DNA of 64,000 nt. Source: Methylocystis sp. MJC1. Lineage in GTDB: Bacteria; Pseudomonadota; Alphaproteobacteria; Rhizobiales; Beijerinckiaceae. The stretch is from the NCBI RefSeq assembly GCF_026427715.1, contig NZ_CP107561.1, positions 1-64,000 on the forward strand, in the 5' to 3' direction. The translations under genes were made by a program, and so were the position numbers. The notes below the pieces were generated by a model. That model did not search any database, was not told the DNA's origin, and was given only the letters and a program-made list of their open reading frames with translations. Of the stretch, positions 28,217 through 36,940 are shown in pieces; position 1 is the first letter of the stretch, and the number at the start of each line of letters is the position of its first letter.

Positions 28217-28418
28217 GAGCGATCTCCCTTGGCGCAGCGTCCTCCGCCCGCTGTACGCGGCGCATCAGTTGCGCCACCAGCTGGGCAAGCTGTGTTTGCG
28301 TCTCGGCCGGCAGATTCGGCCAAAGACGGGGTGCTAATGTCGGGAGCCGGCTGGTTACGCAGACCGGAATCGACGGCGGCAGAGACGCTACGCGACGTGG
28401 CAGGACTTGGATGGTCAT
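28194..28418 (-). CDS. Small helical protein of recombinase cassette (74 aa)
   Basis: The C-terminal half LPAETQTQLAQLVAQLMRRV is a strong amphipathic helix. Short proteins with this LPxETxxxLAxLLAxLxRR pattern are often encoded between DUF5372 and recombinase genes, which supports it. It overlaps the recombinase start by 23 bases and lies wholly within the 3' part of the DUF5372-like frame. Function unknown; possibly a directionality or cofactor protein. Confidence 0.5.
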   Translation of the reverse strand: MTIQVLPRRVASLPPSIPVCVTSRLPTLAPRLWPNLPAETQTQLAQLVAQLMRRVQRAEDAAPREIAHADDIEP

Positions 28419-28692
28419 CGCGAATCACCTCCTCGGCGAAGAGGGAGAGCTTCGCGTTCAAATGCCGCGTCAATGGGATCAGCGTGCGCACGCTGACGCG
28501 AGGCAGATCAGCTGCATTTTGATCCGCGGCGGGCGGCGCTCGGCCAAGGTCAGTGGAGGCAATCCGGATCGAACGCCTGCGTCCGTCAGGCAATTCGACA
28601 ACCACAAAGGCGGGGCCCCGGCCCGAACGTTCCGACAAGACTGTAAACTGTTGACCAAAAAGAGAATGCCGGGAATCGGTGACGGTGATCAC
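28210..28692 (-). CDS. DUF5372-like protein of recombinase cassette
   Basis: Its first ~60 residues (MITVTDSRHSLFGQQFTVLS, VVELPDGRRRSIRIASTDLG) follow the DUF5372 pattern ITVTHPFHPLxGxxF...DGxxRSLPxxWTD. These proteins accompany large serine recombinases. The frame runs to 160 aa, but the part after about residue 92 overlaps the 74-aa helical gene in another frame. One of the two is probably non-coding there, or a frameshift has extended this gene. Function unknown. Confidence 0.55.
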   Translation of the reverse strand: MITVTDSRHSLFGQQFTVLSERSGRGPAFVVVELPDGRRRSIRIASTDLGRAPPAADQNAADLPRVSVRTLIPLTRHLNAKLSLFAEEVIRDDHPSPATSRSVSAAVDSGLRNQPAPDISTPSLAESAGRDANTACPAGGATDAPRTAGGGRCAKGDRSC

Positions 28693-28742
28693 GCATCCGA
28701 TCCGTCCGAGGATTGTATCATCCTGCCTTGTCCGGCGATCAG

Positions 28743-28891
28743 GCCATGACCCTCGCCGCCATCGACAGGCTCGTCCACCACGCGACCATCTTCGAAATGA
28801 ACGTCGACAGCTATCGACGAAAAGCAGCGATCAAAAAAGCGCAAGGACCAGGACGCCCCGCATCGCGCGCGACAATCAAAGCCGCATCCTG
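28743..28891 (+). pseudogene. istB: IstB 3' part, separated by recombinase cassette
   Basis: Reads AMTLAAIDRLVHHATIFEMN, then VDSYRRKAAIKKAQGP, and stops at 28891. This is the standard IstB C-terminus. Joined to 25448-26107 through PEP-AMT it restores a normal ~269-aa IstB. Confidence 0.85.
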
Positions 28892-28994
28892 AGTGTCGCT
28901 CCGCGACAAACAAATCGAACGTCAAAAAATCTGCTTGCCTTATTGTCGCGCCGCGACAATCATCTCCCTACCGCGACCGCAAAGCATCATCCTG

Positions 28995-29031
28995 TTTGTC
29001 GCGCACCTCTCATCCAGATTGTCGCGCCATA
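28995..29031. repeat. Right terminal repeats of the IS21 element
   Basis: Read on the minus strand: GCGCGACAATCTGGATGAGA, then GCGCGACAAACAGGATGA. They are inverted relative to the left-end repeats. More TTGTCGCG/CGCGACAA copies lie further in (28902-28960). Confidence 0.6.
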
Positions 29032-29037
29032 CGCGTT
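29032..29037. repeat. Target-site duplication, right copy
   Basis: CGCGTT, identical to 23745-23750 at the other end of the IS21 element. Confidence 0.8.
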
Positions 29038-29298
29038 CCAGGGTGGCAGATCGGCCGGTCGCCCCACCGCTATCATCGGGCCACGAATCGCGAGTTCTGC
29101 TACTTCGCCGAGATCCACTTTGCGGCTGTCGATCACGGGCAAGCCTGCGGCGATCGCCGTCGCTTTGACCGTCTCACAGTCATAACCGCTCAGCCAGCCG
29201 TTCTCGTAATGCAATGAAAAGCCGCCTCGTCCGATGAATAGATGTCCACCTTGAGTGGCGAGGGCTCTGGCGATAGCGTCGCTGTAGTCGTAGCTCAT
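29032..29298 (-). pseudogene. 5' fragment of small backbone gene split by IS21
   Basis: The first 89 residues (MSYDYSDAIARALATQGGHL ... ADLPPWNA) of a small conserved plasmid protein. After W-N-A the frame enters the IS end and stops at 28987 with a foreign tail. The true C-terminus lies at 23643-23750. The restored ~122-aa gene would directly precede the ParB-like gene. Its leader shares motifs with that gene. Function unknown. Confidence 0.8.
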
Positions 29299-29306
29299 GA
29301 GCGAAC

Positions 29307-29341
29307 CTCCGCGACGGGCGCGCGGGAGCCTCTCTCTCGCC
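29307..29341 (-). promoter_or_regulatory. Conserved purine-rich leader of the split backbone gene
   Basis: On the minus strand GGCGAGAGAGAGGCT (29327-29341) and TCGCGGAG (29307-29314) precede the ATG at 29298. Both are identical in sequence and spacing to the boxes before the ParB-like gene. Confidence 0.55.
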
Positions 29342-29805
29342 TTCCAGCCCGTCGTGAAGTTCGGCTCCGCTCTGCCTCTCCCGCTTCGCGCAACGGTGCT
29401 GGTGAGCCACCCTTGCCGACGATTACGGGATGCTTTCGAAGTCCCGGGCGAGGCTGGCCGAATATGAAGCTAATTCAATAGCTCATATGCGCGGCGATGG
29501 AATCCCATGTTCCCGGGGGCCGCAGAAAGGCGGGTCGGCAAACGGCTGCCGGCGGGGAGGAAAGCTTTCCCCTCCCGCTCTTCCGGATCGCGGCTTACAA
29601 GCTTCCAATCAGCGACCCGTTGACTTCCAATTAGCCGGCAGCGATTGTTCCGATCGCCTGGGATTGGAATAGCATGTTCGAGCGTTTTGTGGAGCCGGGC
29701 AAGACCCCACCCTTCCTCTCGCTCTCGGCTCCTTCATTCATAGCCAGCCAAGGCACTGAAGACGGATCATGGGCACCCCAAGGGACCACTGAGCGCCATC
29801 CCCAG
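29342..29805. other. Gene-free border between backbone and DISARM island
   Basis: No convincing gene on either strand. Near 29606-29670 there are two TTCCAAT-C/T-AGC copies and an inverted ATTGGAATAGC, which may be a worn element end. It separates the backbone gene at 29298 from the end of drmB and may hold the island boundary. Confidence 0.35.
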
Positions 29806-31671
29806 TCACGTAAAGAAGCAGGACAGATCATCCGCCATCGTTGGCACCAAGAGACTGCGGTCGAGGAAGAGGTTCCTCATCTCGCAGCTGGTTTCGGCGA
29901 TCAGGAGGCATCCATGGCAGGCGGCGCCGTGAGTCGCCCGATCCCCGCTCCTGTCGTCGGGTTCATGATCGGCGCAAACGGGGTCATTTGAGCAAATCCG
30001 CAGGCGGTCCAAGGCGTTTTTGAGGATGTAGGCAAACCTCGGAGCCGTCGCGACAAGTCCCCCGAGGGTGCCCTGCGCACCGGCGCTCGCGGTATAAATA
30101 AGGATCCCGCAGCGGTCGACGTCGCCGCTCACTCGCATGCTGGACAGCGCGTAGACACGTTCCTTCAGCGAACTGGCCGGATAGCCGCAATCGAGAGCGA
30201 TCTCGGCCATCAATGCGTGCGATATACTGTGCAGAAGTACGTAGGCCGTTCCAGGGTAGGCCGGTGCCTTCCCCGCAAATCGCTTTTGCCAGTGCCGGTA
30301 TCCAGCCAGCAGCTTTTGATTGCGGACAGCCGTGGCCTCCTTTTGAAGCCATGCCGCAATAGCGGCGGCATCAAAATGGATGAAGATACCTTCCCCAAAC
30401 TGCTCGATCGCCGGCAACCAGTCAGCATCACGGGATATCGGCGCGCCACGAACACTCAACTGAATATCTTCGATGTCCCCATCGGAGCCTGTGGGCGCCG
30501 CTTCAAAGCGCGTGAAGCCGTAGAGGCATGAAACCTCCCTCAGGCGATGCACCGCGACCAGGTTTTTGATTCCGGATAGGTCGATCCCAGCCTCAGGGTC
30601 TGCCCAAGCATCTCGCGGGAGGGTCTGTGCGTAGAGCTTTGCGGTCGGATGGTTCGCGCCGATCTCAGAACGGCCGCTGGCAAACGTATCGAACTCGGAC
30701 AGCTTTGGCGAACGCGTGGCGTCTGTTTTTGCGCCCTCACGAATGCGCTGCAGCCTATCGAAAATGTCGCCGTCCGAATAAGGACCGAGCGACGCCGATA
30801 CCTTTGGATTGAATTTCTTGGCTTGAGCAACATCCTGGACTGTTTGCACGCCAGCGAGATCGCCCGATAGCTCATCGACGAGCTGGCTGAGTTCGTCTTC
30901 CTCGGTAGGAAGCGAAATCACGGTGTGAACCTGCGGGAAGTAGGTATTCGTCGCGGTTCGCGTCAGGAGCTTGAGATTGTCCCCGCATCCTTCAGGGTCC
31001 CGGTCGAGCAGCCACGGGCGCTCGCCGCGGCATTTGCCGAGACGCCCTGGCTGGAAGGTGTCCTGAAGGGACAATCGACGGCCGCATCCACACACGATGC
31101 TGGTGTCGGCGGGGTCCGCGCTGGTTCCCTTTTCCTCCACCCACATCGGCTCGTGGCATGCCCCCGAACCGTGGACGACCCAGCGCCAGTCGATGTCTTG
31201 GAGATGCCCCTTGTCGCATGCGCACACGAAACGGATCGGCGTCACGTCGCTCTTCCGCCCGTCATCGTATTGGAACCTTCGACGGCCCTTACTGTCGAGG
31301 TCCTGCCAACGCACCAACCGCCGACGCCGCGTCGTTTTGGCGCCCGAGGTGTTGGTTTCCACCTGCTCGCAGATGAACCATGTCGGGAAGATCGGCGCAG
31401 CGACACCACGGGGCACGCCGTCCCTTGAATCAACCGATGTCGGCGGTGTTCTCAAGGTCAGACTGGCTGCCGGATCAAGGCGCCCTTGCTCCTTCAGAAT
31501 CTGCTCAAGACGCATCGTTAAACGCGGCTCGGGAAGGGTCGTGAAGGCGTTGCCCTTCATGTCCCATTGTTCGAGTCCGCCGACCACGACGGATCGAGTT
31601 GGCAGATCGATCATCGCCCCCGGACCGAAGGTCGAAATCAACTGGCTTAGGCGCTGCGCATTCTTGGTCAT
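29806..31671 (-). CDS. drmB: DISARM protein DrmB (DUF1998)
   Basis: A 621-aa DUF1998-domain protein. The N-terminus (LSQLISTFGPGAMIDLPTRS, VVVGGLEQWD) and the Cys-rich regions (FVCACDKGHLQDIDW, CGCGRRL) are typical of DrmB. The C-terminal DUF1998 part has LLHSISHALMAEIALDCGYP, GILIYTASAGAQGTLGGLV and a final Cys cluster (CSNDPVCADH, GAACHGCLLIAETSCEMRN). DrmB works with the DrmA helicase; the pair forms the core of DISARM and recognises phage DNA entry. Its ATG overlaps the drmA stop by 4 bases (ATGA). Confidence 0.88.
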   Translation of the reverse strand: MTKNAQRLSQLISTFGPGAMIDLPTRSVVVGGLEQWDMKGNAFTTLPEPRLTMRLEQILKEQGRLDPAASLTLRTPPTSVDSRDGVPRGVAAPIFPTWFICEQVETNTSGAKTTRRRRLVRWQDLDSKGRRRFQYDDGRKSDVTPIRFVCACDKGHLQDIDWRWVVHGSGACHEPMWVEEKGTSADPADTSIVCGCGRRLSLQDTFQPGRLGKCRGERPWLLDRDPEGCGDNLKLLTRTATNTYFPQVHTVISLPTEEDELSQLVDELSGDLAGVQTVQDVAQAKKFNPKVSASLGPYSDGDIFDRLQRIREGAKTDATRSPKLSEFDTFASGRSEIGANHPTAKLYAQTLPRDAWADPEAGIDLSGIKNLVAVHRLREVSCLYGFTRFEAAPTGSDGDIEDIQLSVRGAPISRDADWLPAIEQFGEGIFIHFDAAAIAAWLQKEATAVRNQKLLAGYRHWQKRFAGKAPAYPGTAYVLLHSISHALMAEIALDCGYPASSLKERVYALSSMRVSGDVDRCGILIYTASAGAQGTLGGLVATAPRFAYILKNALDRLRICSNDPVCADHEPDDRSGDRATHGAACHGCLLIAETSCEMRNLFLDRSLLVPTMADDLSCFFT

Positions 31672-34600
31672 GCGAGATCATCCGCGTTCGCGATCGTGTT
31701 TCCGTGGGGATCCCTGACCTTCAGGGTGACGTTGGGTTCCACGTCGCGCATGGAACGGCCCGCCACAAAGCGGCGGTGGGGTTCCGCCAAGTTGCCGATC
31801 TCGGGTTCGAGCGGCATGTGCAGTAGCCGATGCGGACTCTTTTTCTTGGCGTAGGCAAACGCATTGCCGCCCGCCGTCTGCTCATCGGAAGTTTCAATCC
31901 AGGCGTCCAAGATGTCGTCGATCAGCTTTGATAGAGCCGCGCGACCGCCAGCAATCATCTGTTCCGGCGCGCGATCGACGATCGAGTCTCGGACCAAGCT
32001 GCGGATCCCGACATTGTTCTTCAGTTCATTGACGGCAACATCCGGGGTGAGCGCGCCATCTACGTGACGCGCCGCAGCGACCACGACCGCAGCCAAGGCT
32101 CGATCCAGAGCCCGGGCCGCCCAAGGTGTGACGCTCGTCGCTTCAACAGCGCGATAGAAGGTGCGGTGGAATTGTCCGAATTGCTCGAAGTGCATCCGGT
32201 CACGCGGCTTGTGGAGGTTTAGAACCGCCAGCACCAGGCCCGGCCTGGAGTGGTCACGGCCGACGCGGCTGGTCGCCTGGATATATTCCGCAGCTGTCTT
32301 GGGCTGCCCCTGCACGACCATAAGCCCGAGGCGCGTGATGTCGAGACCTACCGAGATCATGTTGGTTGCAAGGGCCACATCGACGGTTTCGGCATCCCGA
32401 CCAAAGATCGCCTCCAGACGCTGCTTCGCCTTCGCAACCTCATCGGTCGAGACACGAGACGTGAGCTCCATCGGTTCCTTGATGGCTCGATCCGCGAACG
32501 GTGTATCGGCAGGGTCCACCCGGCGGCGTTGGGCGCCGTAACGAGCGGCGCGATCGCGCACTTCATCCTCGACGATCCGACGTGCCCCGCCCAACTCGCG
32601 CAGCGCATTGAAATAGCAAAGCGCCGTCATGTACGGATCGGCTGGATTTCGGGCCTTGGCGTCACCGGGGATATTCGCGTCGTACGCCGCCTGCGCGGCG
32701 GCGACGAGGGTGGTCAGAGAACGCAGAAAGACGAGCTTTGGGCCACGGCCTTGCGCCGCAATGCCGAGATAGAGACGGGCAGGATTGGTCGTTGACGGCA
32801 CGGTGCGAGCGAAGAAGCTGTCCACGCGATCGATGCCAGGGGGCGGAAAAATACGGGTGATGTCACGATCAAACAGAGCGGCGATTTGATCAGCCGCCCG
32901 TCTGACGGTGGCGGTCGACGCCACGATTTTCGGACGCACGCGGTTCTCGCCGACGCCTCGCGAGGCAAGTTGATCAATCGCCGCTTCATACAGACCCGCG
33001 ACCGTTCCAAGTGGCCCGGCGATAAGGTGCAATTCATCCTGAATGATGAGGTCGGGCGGATCGAGCGACCAACCGTTGCCCAACGGTCGGCCTTCGCCCG
33101 GTTCAGCCGCGCCGTAAAAGCCGACGCCATCTTCGAAACGGTCAACGTGCCCGAAGAAAGCGCCGGTCTCGCCCACCCACGGCAGAGCGGCGAACTTGTC
33201 CACCGTGGCGATCAGAAACGCCGGCAGGCGCCGGTAGATCGGCTCATCGACCGTAAGCACCGGCAGCGGTCGGTTCCGGCTGAACTCGCAGCCGGTGTTG
33301 GCGCAGCGAATTTCCAGATTGGTCGGTGCATGCTCGTTGGGCGTGCAGGAAAAAGATGACGGGGTGAACTCCGTTCCACACCAAGGACAGGCCTTGAGCG
33401 GAGCTGGCGCGCGCTTGTCGCGCCCGTTGCGATACCGCCGAATTCGACCAACAGCAGTGGTCTCGTCAGATTTTCCTTTGCCGCCGAGCTTGTTCGGCGA
33501 TGCATCGGAGCCGACCCACAGACCGATCTCGATCGGCCAGTCACCGAGCATTCGCCGGCCGCGCTCATCAACATTCTTGGGGTCGGTGCGCATAAGTTCC
33601 AGCGCGCAGACGACACCAGCGGCGCGGGCGAGCTGGTCGAGCGTAAGCAGGCGCAGCGTGTAGCGCATGATGACGGCGACGCCGGCGCCGAGCACGCCCG
33701 ATCCGCCCAGCCTCCGGTGTGCGATCACCAGCGCCGCGAGGCCGAGATAGGCTTCGGTTTTGCCACCGCCCGTCGGGAAAAAAAGCAGGTCCGCCGTCTC
33801 ACGATCAATATGAGTTCGGTCGATCAGCCCGGCCATGTTGAGCAGTACAAAGGCGAGCTGGAACGGCCGCCATTGCGGTTCGTCGAGTGCACTCGGATCG
33901 CCGGTAGCGCCGGCGACACGACGGCGCGCGGCCATGGAAACGGCGAGATTCATGAAGCGGAACGCCGTGCGGGCCTTCGCGTCCGTCGCGAGGATCTCGA
34001 TGCCCGTCGCAATCCGGTTCTTTGCAGTCTCCATCTCGGAAATAAGGCGTTCGCCGGTCTCGCGGCGGCGCGTGGGAACACCTGCGAGCTTCTTACGCTC
34101 GGCGTCGATCCACATCCCATAGAGCACGGGCAGATCGGCCAATGCGGCGCGAAGTCCGGCGCCATCGCCCTCCGCCAACTGCGCGAGCGCTTCCATACCG
34201 AAGGCGACCTGCGCCTTGAATTCAACGTCCTCATTCGGCGCAACGCGTTCGACCTCCGCCGATGGCAGTGGATCGGTCCACACCCGCGTCACATCGCCGG
34301 CGCCGTCTTCAGAAGTGTCCCATCCAGCGGCCGCATTTCGGCCAACAGCCCACTCGCGCATGTCGCGATAGTGCAGATCGGCGATCCGAAGGTCCCAATC
34401 CTGGGCGCGATAGCCGGAAAGGTCCCGACGCGGGCGGAACCCGGTTTCGCAGACAAGCTCTAGTCGCGCCTGAAACGCGTAGCTGACATCGGCATAAAAG
34501 CGGTGAACGGTGGCGCGGCGATTGACGAGGAAAACAGTGAGGGCGCGGACGCGCTCCGTCTTGCCGTCCGGCGTCGTGTAACTGAACAGACGCGAGTGTG

Positions 34601-35213
34601 TTTCCAAAACCAGACCACCGCCCCGGCGTTGTTCGGCGGCGCTTTCCGGCACGACGATTGGCCCGCCGCGGCCGTCCTTGATGGGAAGAGCCACGACGCG
34701 GTCTCTCGGGGTCCTAACCCAGTCGACCATAGGCCTTTCGGTCCGCTTGGGCTTGCCGTCCTCGCCAAGCTCCTCGGGCAGGGGCTCGGGCAGAAGGATC
34801 GCCTCAGGCAATGGCGGTTCGGTTCGATAGTCGCCCCAGGAAACACGCGCTTCGATCGACGTGACATCCGGATCGAGCAAAACCGTCAGTCCAACGGACG
34901 AAGGAAGGAAACGCCGACGGGCGTTCGGGGCTTCCGGCTCCTCGTTGTCGGTCGCAGCGCCGCCAACGCCATCCGCGTCCGGCTCCTCGACGTCGATTTC
35001 CATTTCTTCCTGGGCGGACGGATCGTTCTCGTCGTCATTCCCATCGAGGGCGAGCGAATCCTCCGCAGGCGCGAGAAACCCGGCGAGGTACCAGCGTGCC
35101 GGGCTTTCGTTCAGCCGCTCGTTCGCCAGATCGGCGTCTTGCGGCCCCGGCCCAATAAGGTCACGACGAAAGACGTCCACGATATGGGCGCGAATATCGA
35201 CCGAGTTTGTCAT
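31668..35213 (-). CDS. drmA: DISARM helicase DrmA
   Basis: An 1181-aa helicase. Walker A is in LLFFPTGGGKTEAYLGLAAL (near residue 479). Motif II is the DrmA-type DELH box (LIIQDELHLIAGPLGTV, near 727). The helicase C domain has NMISVGLDITRLGLMVVQGQ and YIQATSRVGRDHSRPGLVL (near 955-1000). A Cys-rich insert (CPWCGTEF ... CANTGCEF) lies between the lobes. DrmA is the conserved helicase of all DISARM systems. It overlaps the PIN-like gene by 4 bases at its start and drmB by 4 at its end. Confidence 0.9.
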   Translation of the reverse strand: MTNSVDIRAHIVDVFRRDLIGPGPQDADLANERLNESPARWYLAGFLAPAEDSLALDGNDDENDPSAQEEMEIDVEEPDADGVGGAATDNEEPEAPNARRRFLPSSVGLTVLLDPDVTSIEARVSWGDYRTEPPLPEAILLPEPLPEELGEDGKPKRTERPMVDWVRTPRDRVVALPIKDGRGGPIVVPESAAEQRRGGGLVLETHSRLFSYTTPDGKTERVRALTVFLVNRRATVHRFYADVSYAFQARLELVCETGFRPRRDLSGYRAQDWDLRIADLHYRDMREWAVGRNAAAGWDTSEDGAGDVTRVWTDPLPSAEVERVAPNEDVEFKAQVAFGMEALAQLAEGDGAGLRAALADLPVLYGMWIDAERKKLAGVPTRRRETGERLISEMETAKNRIATGIEILATDAKARTAFRFMNLAVSMAARRRVAGATGDPSALDEPQWRPFQLAFVLLNMAGLIDRTHIDRETADLLFFPTGGGKTEAYLGLAALVIAHRRLGGSGVLGAGVAVIMRYTLRLLTLDQLARAAGVVCALELMRTDPKNVDERGRRMLGDWPIEIGLWVGSDASPNKLGGKGKSDETTAVGRIRRYRNGRDKRAPAPLKACPWCGTEFTPSSFSCTPNEHAPTNLEIRCANTGCEFSRNRPLPVLTVDEPIYRRLPAFLIATVDKFAALPWVGETGAFFGHVDRFEDGVGFYGAAEPGEGRPLGNGWSLDPPDLIIQDELHLIAGPLGTVAGLYEAAIDQLASRGVGENRVRPKIVASTATVRRAADQIAALFDRDITRIFPPPGIDRVDSFFARTVPSTTNPARLYLGIAAQGRGPKLVFLRSLTTLVAAAQAAYDANIPGDAKARNPADPYMTALCYFNALRELGGARRIVEDEVRDRAARYGAQRRRVDPADTPFADRAIKEPMELTSRVSTDEVAKAKQRLEAIFGRDAETVDVALATNMISVGLDITRLGLMVVQGQPKTAAEYIQATSRVGRDHSRPGLVLAVLNLHKPRDRMHFEQFGQFHRTFYRAVEATSVTPWAARALDRALAAVVVAAARHVDGALTPDVAVNELKNNVGIRSLVRDSIVDRAPEQMIAGGRAALSKLIDDILDAWIETSDEQTAGGNAFAYAKKKSPHRLLHMPLEPEIGNLAEPHRRFVAGRSMRDVEPNVTLKVRDPHGNTIANADDLA

Positions 35214-35725
35214 GACCGCCCAAGCCCCTCTGAGATAAACAATTCTCCAAGGACCTTTTCAAGCCACTTGGCGGTGTAGGCCAATTTCAGAGCCTCTCTC
35301 GGTCGATGCCCTGCATCGTCGAGAAGGGCTTCCAGAGCGATCAGCCGATCCTTGAGGCCAAGCCGAACGCCGAAACGCATACTGGCCTTGTCAGGCCCGC
35401 ACAGAACCCACGCATCGCTTCGCGTCAGCGCATGCGCCCATAGTGACCTCTCGCCCACGTCCAAGGCGATGTCTGGCGCTCGAACGGCCACGACGGCGCG
35501 CTGCGCATCCCCCACCGGATGGACCGCCTTGAGCGTCGCCGCCAGTTGGGTGGCGTCGATCTGCAATTCGGGCCGCCGGCGCTGAAAGCCGGTCTGCGTC
35601 TCGGTCACGCAATCCTCGACCGTCTCGACACTGTAGCCGCTCGAAAGCGCGCGCCAGGATCCGACCCGGAAGCACTCCAGGATGGCGTTGGTATCGATGA
35701 GGACTGGTCCCTGGTGGCGAGCCAT
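35210..35725 (-). CDS. PIN-like domain protein in DISARM operon
   Basis: A 171-aa protein with a PIN-type start (PVLIDTNAILECFRVGSWRA, D11-T-N13), acidic residues near 37-42 (VEDCVTET), Asp near 103 (RSDAWVLCGPDKAS) and Asp near 128 (GLKDRLIALEALL). PIN domains are metal-dependent RNases, many of them toxins. It lies 6 bases after the XRE-ImmA gene and overlaps drmA by 4, so the four genes are coupled. Such a gene is not a standard DISARM component. It may be the toxin of a module with the upstream ImmA-type regulator, or an extra nuclease effector. Confidence 0.65.
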   Translation of the reverse strand: MARHQGPVLIDTNAILECFRVGSWRALSSGYSVETVEDCVTETQTGFQRRRPELQIDATQLAATLKAVHPVGDAQRAVVAVRAPDIALDVGERSLWAHALTRSDAWVLCGPDKASMRFGVRLGLKDRLIALEALLDDAGHRPREALKLAYTAKWLEKVLGELFISEGLGRS

Positions 35726-35731
35726 TGGACC

Positions 35732-36838
35732 TCACAGCTCGACAGGGGACGGAACCCCATGCGTCGTGAAGAGGTCGGCTAGATCGTCAACTGTCAGGTC
35801 CAGGAGCGCACCCGCCCGACGCGCCGAAATGCGGCCTTCGTCAACGGCGAGACCGATGACCTCCATGAACGGCTTCGAAAACAGCGGCGGCACAGTCGCC
35901 GGCCCGTTGTCACGTCCATTGTTGCGGATTGCCGCATCTGGAACCGCCCGCGCAACAGCGGGCCTCAACCGGCCCAACGCGACAAGCCGCCACTTGAGCG
36001 CCGAGGCCGTGACCTGAAGTTCATTCGCTACCGCGTTCAAGCGACCGGCGAGTTCGCCTGCGTCGATGGTTGACCAATCGCCGTACCGATCGAGCACGGG
36101 CGTCGGCATCAGAACCGCCGACGCGAAATTGTTGGCGAGTTGCTCCACGCGGTTCCCGCCGGTCTCTCGCGCCTCCTCAGAATGCTCAGGCGGCATCGCG
36201 TCCCAGGTGAGGATATGGAAAAGCTCGTGGGCCAGGTCGAAGTGGCGTCGCCCCTCGACCTCGTGCCGATTGATCAGCGCCACATCCAATTCCGGAAGAC
36301 GGCACGCCGCGCCGGAAATGCCCTGGAACGCATCCACCATGAGCACAAGGATGCCCAGCTCGCGCTCCATGACATCGACGAGCCGCTTCGCCGGCACATC
36401 GCCAAGCTCGAACTCCGTGACGAAGCGCTCTCCGGCTTCCATGGCGTCTTCGAAGCGCTGATGGCGCGCGATGCCGAGCGACCGCCGCAGCAGTGGAGCC
36501 GATCGACCGACCTGGGGCGCGATCGCGCGGAATGCGGCGATCCAGCGCCCTGCGTTGCGCTCATAGGCGCTCAGCTTCTGTGGACCGACATCGGTTTGCC
36601 GCCACGAAAACCGGCCCTCCCCGACGAGCAGGAATGGGTCGGTGAAGTAGTCCAGCGTAGCGCCGAGCTTCTCGACAGCCAGGACAAGCTCCTCGACCGT
36701 CACCCGCCGCTCGCCGGTCTCGATCGCCGAAACCGTTTGGCGGTCCTTGAAACCGAACAGGCGCGCAAGGTCGTCCTGCGAGAGCCTTCGCTCCTCGCGC
36801 AACGCCTTGATCCTCGCTCCAATGAAATTCGTGTGCAT
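35732..36838 (-). CDS. XRE-family regulator with ImmA/IrrE metallopeptidase domain
   Basis: A 368-aa protein. Residues 1-70 form an XRE HTH (IKALREERRLSQDDLARLFG, QTVSAIETGERR). A COG2856/ImmA-IrrE zinc protease domain follows, with the H-E-x-x-H box HFDLAHELFHILTWD (HELFH ~204-208) and EQLANNFASAVLMP downstream. Such proteins cleave repressors or act as antitoxins; XRE-COG2856 proteins paired with PIN-like toxins have been proposed as toxin-antitoxin systems. It heads the operon with the PIN-like gene, drmA and drmB. A perfect 12-8-12 palindrome lies 20 bp upstream of its start and is its likely operator. Confidence 0.85.
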   Translation of the reverse strand: MHTNFIGARIKALREERRLSQDDLARLFGFKDRQTVSAIETGERRVTVEELVLAVEKLGATLDYFTDPFLLVGEGRFSWRQTDVGPQKLSAYERNAGRWIAAFRAIAPQVGRSAPLLRRSLGIARHQRFEDAMEAGERFVTEFELGDVPAKRLVDVMERELGILVLMVDAFQGISGAACRLPELDVALINRHEVEGRRHFDLAHELFHILTWDAMPPEHSEEARETGGNRVEQLANNFASAVLMPTPVLDRYGDWSTIDAGELAGRLNAVANELQVTASALKWRLVALGRLRPAVARAVPDAAIRNNGRDNGPATVPPLFSKPFMEVIGLAVDEGRISARRAGALLDLTVDDLADLFTTHGVPSPVEL

Positions 36839-36858
36839 GACCGCCTCCCCGGATGGGT

Positions 36859-36890
36859 ATAATCTTGCAAATCATCGATTGCAAGATTAT
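36859..36890. promoter_or_regulatory. Perfect 12-8-12 palindromic operator
   Basis: ATAATCTTGCAA (36859-36870) and TTGCAAGATTAT (36879-36890) are exact inverted arms around ATCATCGA. It sits in the divergent gap between the XRE-ImmA gene and the DUF2188 gene, the expected binding place for the XRE regulator controlling the drmA-drmB operon. Confidence 0.7.
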
Positions 36891-36940
36891 CTTGCGCTGA
36901 TAAGGTCGAGTCGGTCGGCCTTTGGCCCATGGAGGTTCCC

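Larger units (their letters stand above)
26108..28742. mobile_element. Serine-recombinase cassette inserted in istB
   Basis: About 2635 bp separate the two halves of istB. Three minus-strand genes fill it: a DUF5372-like gene, a small overlapping gene and a large serine recombinase whose stop codon lies only 6 bases from the left junction. No terminal inverted repeats or target duplication were found, as expected for serine-recombinase insertion. The crossover dinucleotide cannot be fixed without the empty site. Confidence 0.75.

Noticed and set aside
27500..28522. A 340-aa plus-strand frame
   Set aside because: Antisense of the serine recombinase and the small cassette genes.
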